Shown one piece after another: positions 63,901-64,000 of a stretch of DNA of 64,000 nucleotides. Source of the stretch: Comamonadaceae bacterium UBA4962 (GTDB lineage: Bacteria; Pseudomonadota; Gammaproteobacteria; Burkholderiales; Burkholderiaceae_C). The stretch is from NCBI GenBank assembly GCA_002397315.1, contig DHAE01000007.1, positions 458,875 through 522,874 of the forward strand, read 5' to 3'. Under the pieces are notes generated by a model. The model saw only the letters and a program-made list of their open reading frames with translations. It searched no databases and had not been told where the DNA came from. Each line of letters starts with the position of its first letter. Position 1 is the stretch's first letter. Position numbers and translations under genes: made by a program.

Positions 63901-64000
63901 GTGTGCGCTCGTGCACGCGCTGCGAGATGCGTCCGTAGATGTCCGTGCCCGTCAGCTCCTCGAGCAGTTCCGCGCGCTTGCCGGCCGGCGCCTCCAGGAA
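60983..64000 (-). CDS. sbcC: SbcC-type exonuclease subunit (5' end beyond window)
   Basis: About 1006 codons of a long SMC-like ATPase; the N-terminus with Walker A lies past base 64000 and the frame is open to the edge (FLEAPAGKRAELLEELTGTD). Coiled-coil arms flank a zinc hook CPLCGATEHP near the middle. The C-terminal ATPase half has the ABC signature LSGGESFLVSLALALALSD, Walker B DSLFLDEGFGTLDPDTLE and the His switch GIISHVEAVKDRI. SbcC with SbcD nuclease cleaves hairpins and processes DNA ends. It converges on rho and is separated by the rho terminator. Confidence 0.93.
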   Translation of the reverse strand, partial: FLEAPAGKRAELLEELTGTDIYGRISQRVHERTRDARTALEAARARAGGVELLDATARGTLEQEAAGLEAQLRSLRARRAAAEKERDWFGAVERARQRSAAAQADAIAAEGAWAARDADVQRLRRAEPAMRLSPVHAAWQSAQQAEATAALRLREGTGRLAEAAVAHARALGRAAVASRHLAVLRLGEWQAGREALAALEAGGIDDPRHAALAERLGDWRSRFQARARLQEEIGRTQTQRQETADRCAEQERLLQAAGETARQADAVQAGAQAAAEQARGAYLERLAGRDETYWREEPLRLARQGHLWVQARECQERIAAQRVEQARRSAEQSERQAQVVALAASLDRLATRHADGQQRMRDQERLLAQERRIQSLEAHRQQLRHGEPCPLCGATEHPALAAYEALDVSATEAALESARRSLDAIADERRQSEATLAALHAKQTRAEEDAAAGERAVAELQDRWQTLCAALEWPADRSDSALLEDAQRRHTQTAGEVQAHGADLARARERGEAAQRALQQAERDAGAARQALALAERDLQAQKQQLQSQAEALDRLASDLKGMESELAQELADHGYELPAQPGRWLQERTRELEAWQADCARRQTLLAQLPVQQQRAEHAEAMAQQWAQRRDALPVASEGNPVRDEGVEHPDGQGMAPERLEDLLQQAAQAVQTHAAALATLAGTRDAQQQAHAVAAEEAERRAAAWETALAESPFTDVEDFLAARMEPAERHALQEGVESARQALTAAQALHREAAQALDALLSTPLSDRPLPEVETELADLEVQGTQAVQRQGEIAGRLREDARRREGLQALLTDIAALEADADAWQHLNGLIGSADGAKYRKFAQGLTLDHLVHLANLRLQRLHGRYQLARRAGGELEMEVVDTWQADVARDTRTLSGGESFLVSLALALALSDLVSHKTRIDSLFLDEGFGTLDPDTLEIALDALDSLQSGGKAIGIISHVEAVKDRIPVQIRVRKGVGLGYSALERRFAVTTGGNSGSGS

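Overview
The window looks like the chromosome of a GC-rich betaproteobacterium of the Comamonadaceae, most like Acidovorax/Paracidovorax. The evidence is the gene families (imuA-imuB-dnaE2, addAB-type nuclease, moaA-mobA-moeA, dnaX-ybaB-recR, trxA-rho) and the strongly GC-biased codon use. That assignment is inference from gene content, not a database result.

Bases 1 to about 14,360 are the right-hand part of an integrative and conjugative element (ICE) of the SPI-7/PFGI-1/ICEclc class. A minus-strand operon (7451 to 1) encodes a PilL N-terminal-domain protein, an unassigned anchored protein, TIGR03759, TIGR03765, coupling protein TraD, TIGR03747, RAQPRD, TIGR03758, TIGR03745, TIGR03750 and the start of TIGR03746. 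Most junctions overlap as ATGA. A plus-strand unit carries the MobH relaxase TraI. Between them (about 7.5-10.2 kb) is a less GC-rich cargo segment. It holds two very strong perfect hairpins, a translationally coupled pair (a 69-aa protein and a stand-alone FtsH-peptidase-like HEAGH protein), a frameshifted XRE regulator, two small membrane proteins and gene debris. The ICE stops next to a half-perfect chromosome-dimer-resolution (dif) sequence at 14332-14359, which suggests Xer-mediated integration at dif.

From 14.4 kb on the content is core chromosome. 14.5-18.5 kb: a YqaE-like peptide, an RluA-type pseudouridine synthase and an AsmA protein. 18.6-24.2 kb: the SOS mutasome imuA-imuB-dnaE2 behind a perfect LexA box. 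24.4-27.3 kb: soluble (ppa) and K+-independent proton-pumping (hppA) pyrophosphatases, divergent. 27.4-37.9 kb: an M20 peptidase, an Mpo1-like protein, a Crp/Fnr regulator, an aldehyde dehydrogenase, a ZIP transporter plus Mn-type SOD behind a Fur box, a LodA/LodB-type quinoprotein oxidase pair and an SDR. 37.9-41.2 kb: molybdenum cofactor genes moaA-mobA-moeA behind an FNR-like site. 41.2-48.1 kb: a thioredoxin-like protein, rnhA, a methyltransferase and gloB that overlap at their start codons, mltD, a DUF3096 peptide, an orphan solute-binding protein, a MAPEG protein and recR. 48.1-50.8 kb: ybaB, dnaX with an A9 slippage run, and the 4.5S SRP RNA. 50.8-64 kb: a flavoprotein, addA, addB, trxA, rho and the 3' part of sbcC.

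A roughly 105-bp palindromic element with compensatory base changes occurs three times (18.5, 29.5 and 47.0 kb). No tRNA, rRNA, CRISPR array or intact insertion sequence was seen.
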